Below are positions 33,559 through 42,133 of a stretch of 64,000 nucleotides of DNA, piece after piece; within the stretch, counting starts at the first letter, position 1; the number at the start of each line of letters is the position of its first letter. A model generated the notes under the pieces. That model searched no databases. It had not been told where the DNA came from and saw only the letters and a program-made list of their open reading frames with translations. Where the stretch lies: the NCBI GenBank assembly GCA_034678485.1, contig JAXDBU010000113.1, positions 1 to 64,000 of the forward strand, written 5' to 3'. The position numbers and the translations under genes were made by a program. Source of the stretch: PLanc-01 sp034678485 (lineage in GTDB: Bacteria > Planctomycetota > Phycisphaerae > Sedimentisphaerales > Anaerobacaceae).

Positions 33559-34437
33559 TCAATGGACATAGATGATCGCGATGCACAACAGGACCCAGAC
33601 CAGCAACCCGACCTGGAACGGCCGATCCCGCAGGATCAGCTTCACCGGGTCGCAGTACAGCCCTCTCTGGGTCAAGGCGCTGAATCGGAATATACAATAC
33701 AGCACGACGGGCGACGTGTACACAAGCCTGTTGGTGCCAAACCGCTCGATGGTCGCGGAATCCATCGCGTACATGAGAAAACAGACGACTGCCAGGACGC
33801 TGCTGACGTCCAGCATGTGGGCGAGCAGTTCCGGCGTGTATTCGCCCAGCGTCTTGCGAAAGGCCTCGCTGTTGGACTGGAGCTGGGCGATCTCACCCCG
33901 GCGCTTGCTGAACGCCAGGAACAGCGTCAGCGCAAACGTACACACGACCAGCCAAGGCGAGATGAACACGTCGATCACCACTGCCCCCGCCACCGCCCGC
34001 AGGCAGAAGCCCACCGCGATGACGACGCAGTCGAGGATCATCACCCGCTTGAGAGCCACGGAGTACAGGACCATCAACGCACCGTAGACCAGAATGACCC
34101 CGGCCAATCCCGGCGCGAGCAGCAGGCTCCCGACCGACGCGAGGACGGCACACACGGCGGCGACGGTCCCTGCCGCCTGCACGGTTACAAGGCCCGACGC
34201 AATCGGCCTGCTGCGATGCTCCGGATGGATGCTGTCGGTCTTGCGGTCCAGGATGTCGTTGACGACGTAGATCGCCGACGAGGCGAGGCAGAAGCATAGA
34301 AACGCCCCGACGGACCGGGCAACCGCTGCCAGGACGGCATCCGCCGGGCCTGCAAGCTGCTGGCTAAAGACCAGGGCCGCAAAGACGAAGACGTTCTTGA
34401 TCCAGTGAACGGGTCGAAGGGTCCGCACCAGTTCCAT
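33559..34437 (-). CDS. UbiA-family prenyltransferase, DPPR-synthase-like
   Basis: A 292-residue membrane protein with about eight helices. The first Asp-rich motif is YVVNDILDRKTDSIHP. The second conserved region (VALKRVMILDCVVIAVGFCL) is characteristic of decaprenyl-phosphate phosphoribosyltransferases (Rv3806c type), which make polyprenyl-phosphoryl-ribose for cell-wall arabinose. The neighbouring DprE1/DprE2 genes are not present, so the substrate remains inferred. ATG 34437 is chosen (RBS GAGGGAC); TTG at 34455 is the alternative. Confidence 0.82.
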   Translation of the reverse strand: MELVRTLRPVHWIKNVFVFAALVFSQQLAGPADAVLAAVARSVGAFLCFCLASSAIYVVNDILDRKTDSIHPEHRSRPIASGLVTVQAAGTVAAVCAVLASVGSLLLAPGLAGVILVYGALMVLYSVALKRVMILDCVVIAVGFCLRAVAGAVVIDVFISPWLVVCTFALTLFLAFSKRRGEIAQLQSNSEAFRKTLGEYTPELLAHMLDVSSVLAVVCFLMYAMDSATIERFGTNRLVYTSPVVLYCIFRFSALTQRGLYCDPVKLILRDRPFQVGLLVWVLLCIAIIYVH

Positions 34438-34492
34438 CAGGATGTCCCTCGGCAACAGTCTCGATCCTTGTTCTACACAGCGATCGTGTCCG

Positions 34493-35947
34493 TCATTGTC
34501 CCTGCGCCGGCTGGGGAATCGTTACATCGATGGTCTTCACGTCGCCGAATGTGGACAGCGGCTTGTCGAAGCCCTCCGGATTGCCGACGACAACGATCTG
34601 CACCGTGTCGGGACGCAGGTGGGCCTTCGCCACGCGAAGGACGTCGGCCTTCGTCACCTTCTCGACGTTCTCCTTCGTCTTCTGGAGAAAGTCGGCCGGG
34701 TATCCGTAGTAGGCGTACGTCATCAGACGCGTGACGATTTCGCCCCGGCTCTCGAAGTTGAACACGAACGAGTTCAGGAAGCCGTCCTTGGCCAGGGCCA
34801 GCTCCTCGTCCGTCACCGGCTCCTGCGTCATCCTGCGGATCTCCTCGATGATCGCCTCGGTCGCGTGAACGGTGCTCTGCGATTTCGTCTGACAGCTCGC
34901 GTAGAACACGCCCGGATGGTCGAAATCCGCTCCGTAGACGCCGGAGACCGAGTAGGCCAGGCCCTGCCGGGAGCGGACGTTCTTGAACAGCCGGCTGGTG
35001 AACGACCCGCCCAGGATCTCGTTCATCACCATCAGACTGAAGTAGTCCGGGTCGTTCATCATCCCCCCGAGGTGGCCCAGACGAATGCAGCTCTGGCTCA
35101 TGTCCTCCTTGACGACGACGTTCACGGTCGAGCGGAAATCGTACTCCACCTCCGGCACGGGCGGCACGTCCACCTGGGCCTTCTGCCAGCTCTTGAAGGC
35201 GTCTTCGATCCGCGCGACCATCTTCTTCGCTTCGAAATCGCCCCATACCGCGAGCATGACGTTGTTGGGATGATAGAACCTGCGATGGAACGCCACGAGG
35301 TCGTCCCGGGTGATGCTGTCGAGGGTCGCGTACTCGGTGTGCCGGGCGTAGACGCTGCCGGCGCCGTAGATCAGCTTGGCGTACTCCCGCGAGGCGATGG
35401 CGTTGGGATTGTCGTTGCGACGAGCGATGGACGTGCGGGCGGCGACCTTGGCCAGATCGATCTTGTCCTGGCGGAAGGCGGGATTCATCAGCACGTCGGC
35501 CAGGATGGCAAGGCCCGTGTCGATGTCCTCTTTGAGCACGGACATGTAGGCGCTGCCGGAGCTGCGGCCGATGCCGGTCTCCACGGACGCAGCGATCTGC
35601 TCCAGTTGCTCGTCGATCTCGTCCCCCGTCCGGCTGGTCGTGCCGCCCGTCCGCAGGACCGTGCCCGTGAGGGAGGCCAGGCCGACCTTGTCCGCGGGCT
35701 CGTAGATCGAGCCCGTCCGAATCATCGCCGACACGTGGATCAGCGGCAACTCGTGGTCCTCCAGCACAAGCAACTGCATCCCGTTGGCCAGCGTCACCCG
35801 CTCCACCTCGGGCACCTGGATGTCGCGCAGCTTGGGGTATTTCAGCTCCTTGCAGTCGGACACGCGTTCCATCGCTACCCCACAGCCGACGAGGAAGGCG
35901 ACGCACATCAGCACCAAGGTCATTCGTATCATCAACGCGGTTCTCAT
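34493..35947 (-). CDS. M16 peptidase-like lipoprotein lacking the zinc motif
   Basis: A 484-residue product with lipobox FLVGC (Cys22). Overall M16 organisation is seen (VTLANGMQLLVLEDHELPLI; IRTGSIYEPADKVGLASL; FYHPNNVMLAVWGDFEA). The position where HxxEH should follow GLA reads SLTGTVLRTGG, so zinc ligands are missing. The second half keeps the R/Y pair region (RSRQGLAYSVSG). It therefore resembles the inactive partner of heterodimeric M16 proteases. ATGA overlap with the upstream gene, which encodes the active subunit, supports a complex in the periplasm or at the outer membrane. Confidence 0.88.
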   Translation of the reverse strand: MRTALMIRMTLVLMCVAFLVGCGVAMERVSDCKELKYPKLRDIQVPEVERVTLANGMQLLVLEDHELPLIHVSAMIRTGSIYEPADKVGLASLTGTVLRTGGTTSRTGDEIDEQLEQIAASVETGIGRSSGSAYMSVLKEDIDTGLAILADVLMNPAFRQDKIDLAKVAARTSIARRNDNPNAIASREYAKLIYGAGSVYARHTEYATLDSITRDDLVAFHRRFYHPNNVMLAVWGDFEAKKMVARIEDAFKSWQKAQVDVPPVPEVEYDFRSTVNVVVKEDMSQSCIRLGHLGGMMNDPDYFSLMVMNEILGGSFTSRLFKNVRSRQGLAYSVSGVYGADFDHPGVFYASCQTKSQSTVHATEAIIEEIRRMTQEPVTDEELALAKDGFLNSFVFNFESRGEIVTRLMTYAYYGYPADFLQKTKENVEKVTKADVLRVAKAHLRPDTVQIVVVGNPEGFDKPLSTFGDVKTIDVTIPQPAQGQ

Positions 35948-37470
35948 ATTCCTGCTCCTGTCGTCGGCTTCTGGCCGGAGGTGGTTTCGATGACACCGAC
36001 GGTACGGTTCTTCGTCGTGAAATACGCCGCGGCAACCCGCTGGACGTCCGCCGCGGTCACTTGCTCGATCTTGTCCAACTGCTTGAAGAGGTTGTGCCAG
36101 TCGCCGGTGACCACTTCATAGAAGGTCAGTTGGGCGGCCAGACCCGAGTTGGAATCGAGCTGTCGAATCAGGTCAGCCCGGCTGCGAGTCTTCGCCTTGG
36201 CCAGTTCCTCGGGCGACACCGGCTCGCTCTTGAGTTTCTCGATCTCCGCGTAGATCGCGTCTTCGCACTCGCGGGTCGTGTGGCCTGTCGCAGGCACCGC
36301 CATGAACATGAACAGCGCCGGATATTTGTTCAGCATCGGTCCCGAGTCGGCGGAAACCGCGATCTGCTTGTCCTTCACCAGGCTCTTGTACAACCTCGCG
36401 GTCCGCCCGACCCCGATGATCTCCGAGATCACCTGAAATACGGTGCTGTCGGGGTGATTGACATTGGGCTGATGGTACCCGATCAAGACCACGGGCTGGG
36501 CGACATCCTCGACTGTGACGCGGCGTTCCCCTCGTTGCGGCGGCTCCTCCGTCTCAACCGGCTCGGGCTTGGGCCCGCTGGGCAGGCCCGCGAAATACTC
36601 GTCCGCCAGTTTCCGAACCTGGGCCGGATCGACGTCCCCCACGATGGAGATCGTCAGATTGCTCGGGCAGTAGTACGTGCGGAAGAAGGCCTCCGCTTCC
36701 CCGCGCGTGAGGGTTTGCAGGTCGCTCATGTGCCCGATCACGCCTTCGCCATAGGGATGGGCCAGGAACGCGATGGCCTGGAACTCCTCGTAGAGCCGTC
36801 CCATGGGGGAGTTCTCCATCATCCGCCGTTCCTCCATCACGACGTCCCGTTCCTTGTAGAACTCGCGAAGCACCGGGTAGGCGAACCGATCCGCCTCCAG
36901 CATCATCCACAGTTCGAGCTTGTTCGAGGGCAGGCTCACGATGTACTGGGTCGCGTCCTCGCTCGTGTAGGCGTTGAAGCCCGCGGCGCCCTGCTGGGTG
37001 AGGATCTCCTCGTACTCGTCGTGAACGATGCACTCCTGGGCCTTCTGCCCTGCCTGGTCGAACTGGTCCTGGAGTGCCTTCAGCTTCTGGGGGTCCGGAC
37101 CGCCGATTCTGCGTTTCTCCTTCTTGATGGCGTCGAACAGCTCGTCCATCTTCGCCATGGCGGCGGCTTCCGCCGTGTAGTCCTTCGTCCCGATGGTCCG
37201 TGTCCCCTTGAACGCCATGTGCTCGAACAGGTGCGCCATTCCGGTGATCCCGGCGACCGAGTCGACACCGCCGACGTCGGCGTAGGTGTGGAACGAGACG
37301 ATCGGCACCTCGTGGCGTTCCAGGATCAGGAACGTCAGGCCGTTGTCCAACGTGAACTCGGTCAGACGCTTCTCGAATCCTGCGAGGTCCTGGCCCCTCA
37401 TCGCCCCAGCGATGAACAGCATCACGAGCAGGGCCGCCGGCCCCACGCGTCTCACAACCGAATGTCCCAT
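35944..37470 (-). CDS. M16 family zinc metallopeptidase (active subunit)
   Basis: A 508-residue product with a signal peptide (LLVMLFIAGAMRG). The inverted zinc motif HLFEHM gives His80, Glu83, His84. An insertion rich in Lys and Glu (about residues 97-150) separates it from the downstream acidic region (GFNAYTSEDATQY), where the third ligand lies. Other family marks are VMEERRMMENSP and FYKERDVV. ATG 37470 follows TAGGAGTAG; longer frames upstream are unsupported. It overlaps the inactive partner gene by 4 bp. The pair likely degrades peptides in the periplasm. Confidence 0.92.
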   Translation of the reverse strand: MGHSVVRRVGPAALLVMLFIAGAMRGQDLAGFEKRLTEFTLDNGLTFLILERHEVPIVSFHTYADVGGVDSVAGITGMAHLFEHMAFKGTRTIGTKDYTAEAAAMAKMDELFDAIKKEKRRIGGPDPQKLKALQDQFDQAGQKAQECIVHDEYEEILTQQGAAGFNAYTSEDATQYIVSLPSNKLELWMMLEADRFAYPVLREFYKERDVVMEERRMMENSPMGRLYEEFQAIAFLAHPYGEGVIGHMSDLQTLTRGEAEAFFRTYYCPSNLTISIVGDVDPAQVRKLADEYFAGLPSGPKPEPVETEEPPQRGERRVTVEDVAQPVVLIGYHQPNVNHPDSTVFQVISEIIGVGRTARLYKSLVKDKQIAVSADSGPMLNKYPALFMFMAVPATGHTTRECEDAIYAEIEKLKSEPVSPEELAKAKTRSRADLIRQLDSNSGLAAQLTFYEVVTGDWHNLFKQLDKIEQVTAADVQRVAAAYFTTKNRTVGVIETTSGQKPTTGAGI

Positions 37471-37616
37471 GGTGCTACTCCTATCACCGTGTTTGATGGT
37501 TCCTTGTCTCTGAGCCGGTTCAATTCTATCGGAACTATACCGTGCCATGGCAACCCTTGTCTACCTCCGGACGGCCTCTCTGTCGCCAGAATCCAATCCA
37601 TTTGCGCTGGCGAGGA

Positions 37617-37644
37617 TTGCCTTGCCCGCCCGCCATGGTACAAT
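37617..37644 (+). promoter_or_regulatory. Promoter of the VCBS-repeat gene
   Basis: TTGCCT (37617-37622), 16-nt spacer, TACAAT (37639-37644), 32 bp before ATG 37676. Confidence 0.55.
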
Positions 37645-37675
37645 GACGATCATGAGATTGTATGGAGGTGCAACC

Positions 37676-39019
37676 ATGTGGCATTCACTTGTTCTCATCG
37701 TTCTGGGGCTGGTTGCCTCGGCGAGTGCAGCGAGCGACGAGTTGATGGCGCCCGTCCGGCTCCAGGCCGTCGGCAAGCCGATCGACACGGATGTCGGCCA
37801 CGCGGCCCCATTCGTCTGCGACTTTGACGGCGACGGCGTTCAGGACCTGCTGGTCGGCCAGTTCGGCGACGGACTGCTCTGGATCTACCGTAATGAGGGC
37901 ACGAACGCCCAGCCGAGGCTCGCGGCCGGAGTCAAGTTCAAGGATGGCGCCAAGGACGGCACCGTCCCCCATGGCTGATGCATCGGATTCGGTCCGCGTG
38001 TCGTGGACCTCAACGGCGATGGCCGCATGGACATCCTCTCGGGCTCCTGGCCGGGCGAACTGTTCCTGTTCAAGGGCCTGGCGGATCGCTCTTTCGCAGC
38101 CCCGGAAATGCTCAAGGACAAAGACGGCCAGATCATCAATATCGGCGGCGGCATTCGAGAGGAGCAGAACATGTTCCGAGGCTCGGGGGAGGCCAAGACC
38201 ATGATCCTGATTACCGGTTCCGCGGAATGGGAGACGACGGACGAGGGGACGTTCGTCACCTACCGCGGACAGCGGATCAAGAGCACGCCCGAGAAACCCC
38301 TGGCGACCACTGGGAGTGCTTCCACCGTCGATCCGGCCGACTGGGACAGCGATGGAGACTATGACCTGATCGTCGGCGACGGGCGAGGCGGCGTCTTCCT
38401 GATCGCCAACGAGGGAACCGCGACGTCCTACGCCTTCGCCAAGGAAGAGCAGCTCCAAGCGGGCGGTCAGGCACTCCGGGTCCATGGCCGAGCCGGACCG
38501 TGTGCTGCGGATTGGGATGGCGACGGGGACCTCGATCTGCTCGTCGGCGCCGAGGACGGCAGCGTCTCGCTCTTCCAGAACACAGGTACGTCGAGGGTGC
38601 CGCGATTTGCTGCGGCAGTGCGACTCGTCGGGCCTGGCGACATGCAAGCGGGAGCACAGGCCCCCAAAGAGGTCCGTCGCGGCGGTCGCTCGAAGATCTG
38701 CGTCGCCGACTGGAACGGCGACGGCCGCCCGGACCTGCTCGTCGGGGACGTCTTTTACCAGAAGCCAGACCGTCCCGAGCCGACCGCCGAGGAGCAGGCC
38801 GAACACGAGCGAATACGGACGGAATTGGAGTCGCTGCGTTCACGCTCCAGCGAGCTTTACGAGAAGGCGCAGGGATCCTCGCGTGTGCAGGACAAGGACG
38901 AACGCGACAAGCTCCAGAAAGAGCTGGACGAAGTGAGCGAGCGGATACGTTCCCTGTACTCGCAACTCCCTCGCGAGTACGAGACTCACGGCTGGGTTTG
39001 GCTGTTCCTCCGCAAGTAG
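37676..39019 (+). CDS. Exported FG-GAP/VCBS repeat protein with in-frame UGA (candidate selenoprotein)
   Basis: A 447-residue product if UGA 37976-37978 (codon 101) is decoded as selenocysteine. A signal peptide (MWHSLVLIVLGLVASASA) and RBS GGAGG place the start at 37676. Five calcium-binding VCBS motifs are in register on both sides of the UGA: DFDGDGVQDLLVG, DLNGDGRMDILSG, DWDSDGDYDLIVG, DWDGDGDLDLLVG and DWNGDGRPDLLVG. A coiled coil lies near the C-terminus (EEQAEHERIRTELESLRS onward). The context reads GTVPHG-U-CIGFGP, so Sec would sit next to Cys101+1 in a UC motif. The second half has no signal peptide or RBS, so it is not a separate gene. A plain nonsense mutation or sequencing error is the alternative. 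Calcium-stabilised beta-propeller structure outside the cytoplasm is expected. Confidence 0.8.
37979..38023 (+). promoter_or_regulatory. Candidate bacterial SECIS hairpin
   Basis: Directly after UGA: 12 nt, then GGTCCGC (37991-37997), loop GTGTC, GTGGACC (38003-38009), a 7-bp stem with one G-U. The loop's first GU is at nt 20-21 after the UGA, the same position as in E. coli fdhF by my recollection. CATCG (37981-37985) and CGATG (38017-38021) add a lower stem. Confidence 0.55.
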
Positions 39020-39040
39020 CGGACGGGGAGGCGGATCGTA

Positions 39041-39844
39041 ATGGAAGACATCGTGATCGAACCAATGACGGAATCGCTGTTGCTGTGGCGGTGCCTGCAT
39101 CACGGGCCTCTGTCGCGAGATACGATTGATCACCTGCCGCCCAGCGACGAAGTCCCGTGGGAGAGGTGCCGGACGCGGAATCTCCCGCTGCTGGCGAAGC
39201 TGACACAGACCTACGGCGTCTGCGCGATCGTCGCCCGCGACGGCCAGCGAATCGTTGGGCATCTGCGATTCTACCCCAAGGCCGTCTGCGGCATGGCGGG
39301 CGCCGGCTGCCTTTGCCTTCAGCAGGACTTTCCCGCCGGTCCCAAAGAGGACTTCGCACAAACGCGGTTTCCCCCTCTCGCGCAGATTGAGGACAAGACG
39401 CTCGTCGTTCACTGCCTAATGACGGCGCGCCCCCAACAGAACACCGGCTCGTACCAGCGCAAAGGCCTTGGCACGCGGATGGTCAAGGCCCTGATCGAGT
39501 GGGCCCGCACAAACGGATGGCGCCATATCGAGGCCGATTCGTTCGAGGACCTCCCGATCATCTACGAAATCACCGGCAGCGCCGGGCACTCGTTCTGGGA
39601 GAAACTCGGGTTTCACATGGCTGACCGGCATCCGCATCCAGAACTTCAGGCACAGAGCGACTTCGTCAGCCAGATCGAGGAACAGGCCAGATCGCTCGGA
39701 GTCCCTCCGGAACGGGCCAGAGACCGGATCATCATGCGTCTGGACCTCCTGATGAGTTTTGACGAGCAAGATCGGCAATCGAACCGTGTGGCACCCCCGC
39801 CCTCGGGGGTGATCCCAACCGGGGGTGATCCCAGCCGGGGGTAA
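39041..39844 (+). CDS. GNAT family N-acetyltransferase ending in a minisatellite
   Basis: A 267-residue product. The acetyl-CoA fold shows CAIVARDGQRIVGHLRFYPK, a long linker with CGMAGAGCLCL, a catalytic strand near TLVVHCLM, and the P-loop-like motif YQRKGLGTRMVKALIEWAR (Q/R-x-x-G-x-G/A). The family then closes with SAGHSFWEKLGFHMADRH. The last residues (after PPPSGVIPTGGDP) are encoded by a 16-bp tandem repeat and the stop codon itself is a variant of the repeat unit. RBS GGGGAGG. Substrate unknown. It begins 21 bp after the VCBS gene and is probably in the same operon. Confidence 0.85.
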   Translation: MEDIVIEPMTESLLLWRCLHHGPLSRDTIDHLPPSDEVPWERCRTRNLPLLAKLTQTYGVCAIVARDGQRIVGHLRFYPKAVCGMAGAGCLCLQQDFPAGPKEDFAQTRFPPLAQIEDKTLVVHCLMTARPQQNTGSYQRKGLGTRMVKALIEWARTNGWRHIEADSFEDLPIIYEITGSAGHSFWEKLGFHMADRHPHPELQAQSDFVSQIEEQARSLGVPPERARDRIIMRLDLLMSFDEQDRQSNRVAPPPSGVIPTGGDPSRG

Positions 39845-39931
39845 TCCCAACCGGGGGTGATCCCAACCGGGGGTAATCCCAGCCGGGGGTGATCCCAACC
39901 GGGGGTGATCCCAACCGGGGGTGATCCCAGC
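39804..39931 (+). repeat. 16-bp minisatellite, eight copies
   Basis: Eight tandem units of CGGGGGTGATCCCAAC, with A/G and G/A variants (two units read GTAATCCC). The array starts inside the acetyltransferase gene and extends past its stop. The remaining 39932-40160 shows no gene. Confidence 0.92.
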
Positions 39932-40168
39932 AGGGGGCGGCTGGGCCACATTACTGTACTGTCGCCTGAAGGAACTCCGAGCCAAGCGAACGAAGTCCGC
40001 CAGAGCGGTGGTACACGCTACCGAACTTGTCTGTCAAAACTCACTGGGACGGACGTGCGCGGAGAAACGACGCCCGCTGTCTGCGCCGGGAATCGTGACC
40101 GGCCAGGCCTTCGCTGCCTTTATCTTCTGACTGGTCTGTGGTCGTGGGCGACCGCCGCAAGACGGTTC

Positions 40169-40197
40169 TTGCTCCGGCCGTGGCCATTGCCTATAAT
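40169..40197 (+). promoter_or_regulatory. Promoter of the propeller-like protein gene
   Basis: TTGCTC (40169-40174), 17-nt spacer, TATAAT (40192-40197), 101 bp before the ATG at 40298. Confidence 0.65.
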
Positions 40198-40297
40198 GGA
40201 CAAGGATTGGAGCGGGTCTCCGCGGTGCGAACCGATGGCGGAGGCTGGGAAAAGGGTGCGGGATCATTCAGATCCCAGATGATTCGAGGAGAGCGCT

Positions 40298-41368
40298 ATG
40301 CGAAGCGAACCGTGGAGCAAGCTGCTATTCGGTGCGAGTCTGTTTCTGCTGCTGGCCGTCTGTCCGATGGCCCATGCGATCACGATCTTCAGAGTCGCGG
40401 TTGCCGGCGATCCCGAGATGTATCCCGCCGTATCGGGAAACACCGTGGTCTGGCAGGTCTTCAACAGCCGGTATGGCGACTGGGACATCGAGGCAGCGCA
40501 GGTGTTCGACGGCGAAGTCACGCCAAGCTTCACGATCGCAGACTTCAACGGCGACGACCGGTTCCCGGTGATCGACGGCAATGACGTCGTCTGGCAATAC
40601 CAGTACGAGGAGAACAGCGACGGCGACGTTTACGCGGCTCGAATCGAAGACGGCCGGACGGTGGCGAGGTTCGCGATCTCCGCCTCCGTGGATGACGAGT
40701 CCCTGCCCTGGGTCTCGGACGGCGTGGTGGTCTGGCAGCATGGCTTCTTCGGGGCGCCGGATTGGGATGTTCTCGGAGCCCGCCTGAACGGCCAAGCCAA
40801 TCCGGAGGCATTTATCGTCTCGGCGGCAATCGATATCGACGAGATGTATCCGTGCATTTCCGGCAGCCTGGTCGTCTGGCATGAGAAATCGCCCGACCTG
40901 TCGCAGCCGTTTGTCTACGGGGCCGATATCTCCGACCCCAACCTGCCGCGCGTCTTCTACACGAACATGGCCCTCGGCCAGTATGAGACCCCCAATCTCT
41001 CGGATGGCTGGCTCGTCGGACGGGAAACGGACGAGGTCGGCAAGGTGATGGTCGACAACCTGTTCGATCCGTTCAATCCGGAAGGCATCAGCGGCTCCGG
41101 GCTCACCGCCTGCCCGAGAATCCACAAGCACCTCGTCGTCTGGCAGGATGGCAGCAACGGGACCTGGGACATCCGCTGCTACAATCTCGCCACCCATCAG
41201 GAGCTCGTCGTAACGGATACGAAGATGTCCGATCAGATCAACCCGTCGGTCTACGTGGATACGGACGCCATGCGTGCCCTCATCGTTTGGCAGGACGACC
41301 GCGAGGGCAACTGGGACATCTACGGGGCCATCCTGGACGGCCCGGAGATCGCCGCGAACGCGAACTGA
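40298..41368 (+). CDS. Exported TolB/WD40-like beta-propeller protein
   Basis: A 356-residue product with a signal peptide (FLLLAVCPMAHA) and RBS GGAGAG. Repeating blades each carry V-x-G-x-x-V-V-W-Q phrases (SGNTVVWQVFNS; DGNDVVWQYQYEE; SDGVVVWQHGFF; SGSLVVWHEKS; HKHLVVWQDGSNG; ALIVWQDDREGNW). Six or seven blades can be counted, which suggests a complete propeller. WDI(E/R/Y) phrases follow several blades. Related exported propellers are common in planctomycetes. Binding or scaffolding outside the cell is likely, but the ligand is unknown. Confidence 0.8.
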   Translation: MRSEPWSKLLFGASLFLLLAVCPMAHAITIFRVAVAGDPEMYPAVSGNTVVWQVFNSRYGDWDIEAAQVFDGEVTPSFTIADFNGDDRFPVIDGNDVVWQYQYEENSDGDVYAARIEDGRTVARFAISASVDDESLPWVSDGVVVWQHGFFGAPDWDVLGARLNGQANPEAFIVSAAIDIDEMYPCISGSLVVWHEKSPDLSQPFVYGADISDPNLPRVFYTNMALGQYETPNLSDGWLVGRETDEVGKVMVDNLFDPFNPEGISGSGLTACPRIHKHLVVWQDGSNGTWDIRCYNLATHQELVVTDTKMSDQINPSVYVDTDAMRALIVWQDDREGNWDIYGAILDGPEIAANAN

Positions 41369-41445
41369 CGGCCGGCGCGTCGGACGCAGATCGACTTGTG
41401 CGAGTCCATCGATCAAGATTCTCCCCTGCAACGTCCATGACCCTA

Positions 41446-41473
41446 TTGACGCCCATCCAACGATTGGCACAAT
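41446..41473 (+). promoter_or_regulatory. Possible promoter of the DUF2188 gene
   Basis: TTGACG (41446-41451), 16-nt spacer, CACAAT (41468-41473), 119 bp before ATG 41592. Confidence 0.4.
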
Positions 41474-41591
41474 GGGGTGCCTTGAGATGCCGGCGAGGCC
41501 GCCACGCAGGGCGTCCGCCGGCAACTGGGGTATGGATGGTCGATCCACAGCGACGAGGGTCGCTGCTGACGATAGCATAGGAGGTTCCGAC

Positions 41592-41852
41592 ATGGCGGCG
41601 CGTGTAACCTATCACGTGGTGCCGAGCAAGAATGGCGGCTGGAGCGTCCGGCTGATGAATGCCGAGCAAGTCATCAGCAACCACCAGTCGAAGATCGATG
41701 CGATTCTTCGCGGCCGGGAGCTGGCGCAGAGCCACGAGTACAGCCTGCTCGCAGTCCACGACCGCGAGGGCCGACTGGAGAGGCAGTACACCTACGGCTG
41801 GGACGCCGACCTGTTCCCGGAGCGACGGCATTCCAGCGGAGCCCGTGCCTGA
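41592..41852 (+). CDS. DUF2188 domain protein
   Basis: An 86-residue product. VTYHVVPSKNGGWSVRL followed by KIDAILRGRELAQ and LLAVHDREGRLERQYTYG is the DUF2188 pattern, a small alpha/beta protein often induced by stress. Start at ATG 41592 by its strong RBS GGAGGTT; longer frames across the strand are shadows. Function unknown. It lies just before a tRNA gene. Confidence 0.85.
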   Translation: MAARVTYHVVPSKNGGWSVRLMNAEQVISNHQSKIDAILRGRELAQSHEYSLLAVHDREGRLERQYTYGWDADLFPERRHSSGARA

Positions 41853-41905
41853 TCCCAATCTGCTTGCAGTCCCGCCTGGGAGGAGGTAGAGTACATGGAG
41901 ACGTG

Positions 41906-41977
41906 GGGCCCATAGCTCAGCGGTAGAGCAGGGGACTCATAATCCCTTGGTCCAAGGTTCGAATCCTTGTGGGCCCA
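41906..41977 (+). tRNA. tRNA-Met(CAT)
   Basis: 72 nt. Acceptor arms GGGCCCA (41906-41912) and TGGGCCC (41970-41976) pair fully. The anticodon CAT is at 41938-41940 inside ACTCATAAT. The T-arm has GGTTCGAAT. CCA is not encoded. The sequence resembles elongator Met; tRNA-Ile2 (lysidine) cannot be excluded by eye. Confidence 0.9.
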
Positions 41978-42133
41978 GTTTCCCGCTCCGCATGAATGGT
42001 CGGCGGCGTCCAGATCGTGACACACCGGCGCGTATTATCATGCCGAGGCCCGCGCCGGATGAGCACGGGCCTCGGGTTCGCTCACTATTGCGTCGTCTCC
42101 CCACAAATCGGGGAGAAACCGACACGCGGACTG

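Noticed and set aside
38003..39019. VCBS gene read as two separate genes split by UGA 37976
   Set aside because: The second part would start at a GTG within a calcium-binding motif, without RBS or signal peptide; repeat register runs straight across the UGA.
39804..39931. CRISPR-like array
   Set aside because: Units are 16 bp, directly adjacent and without spacers, so it is a minisatellite.
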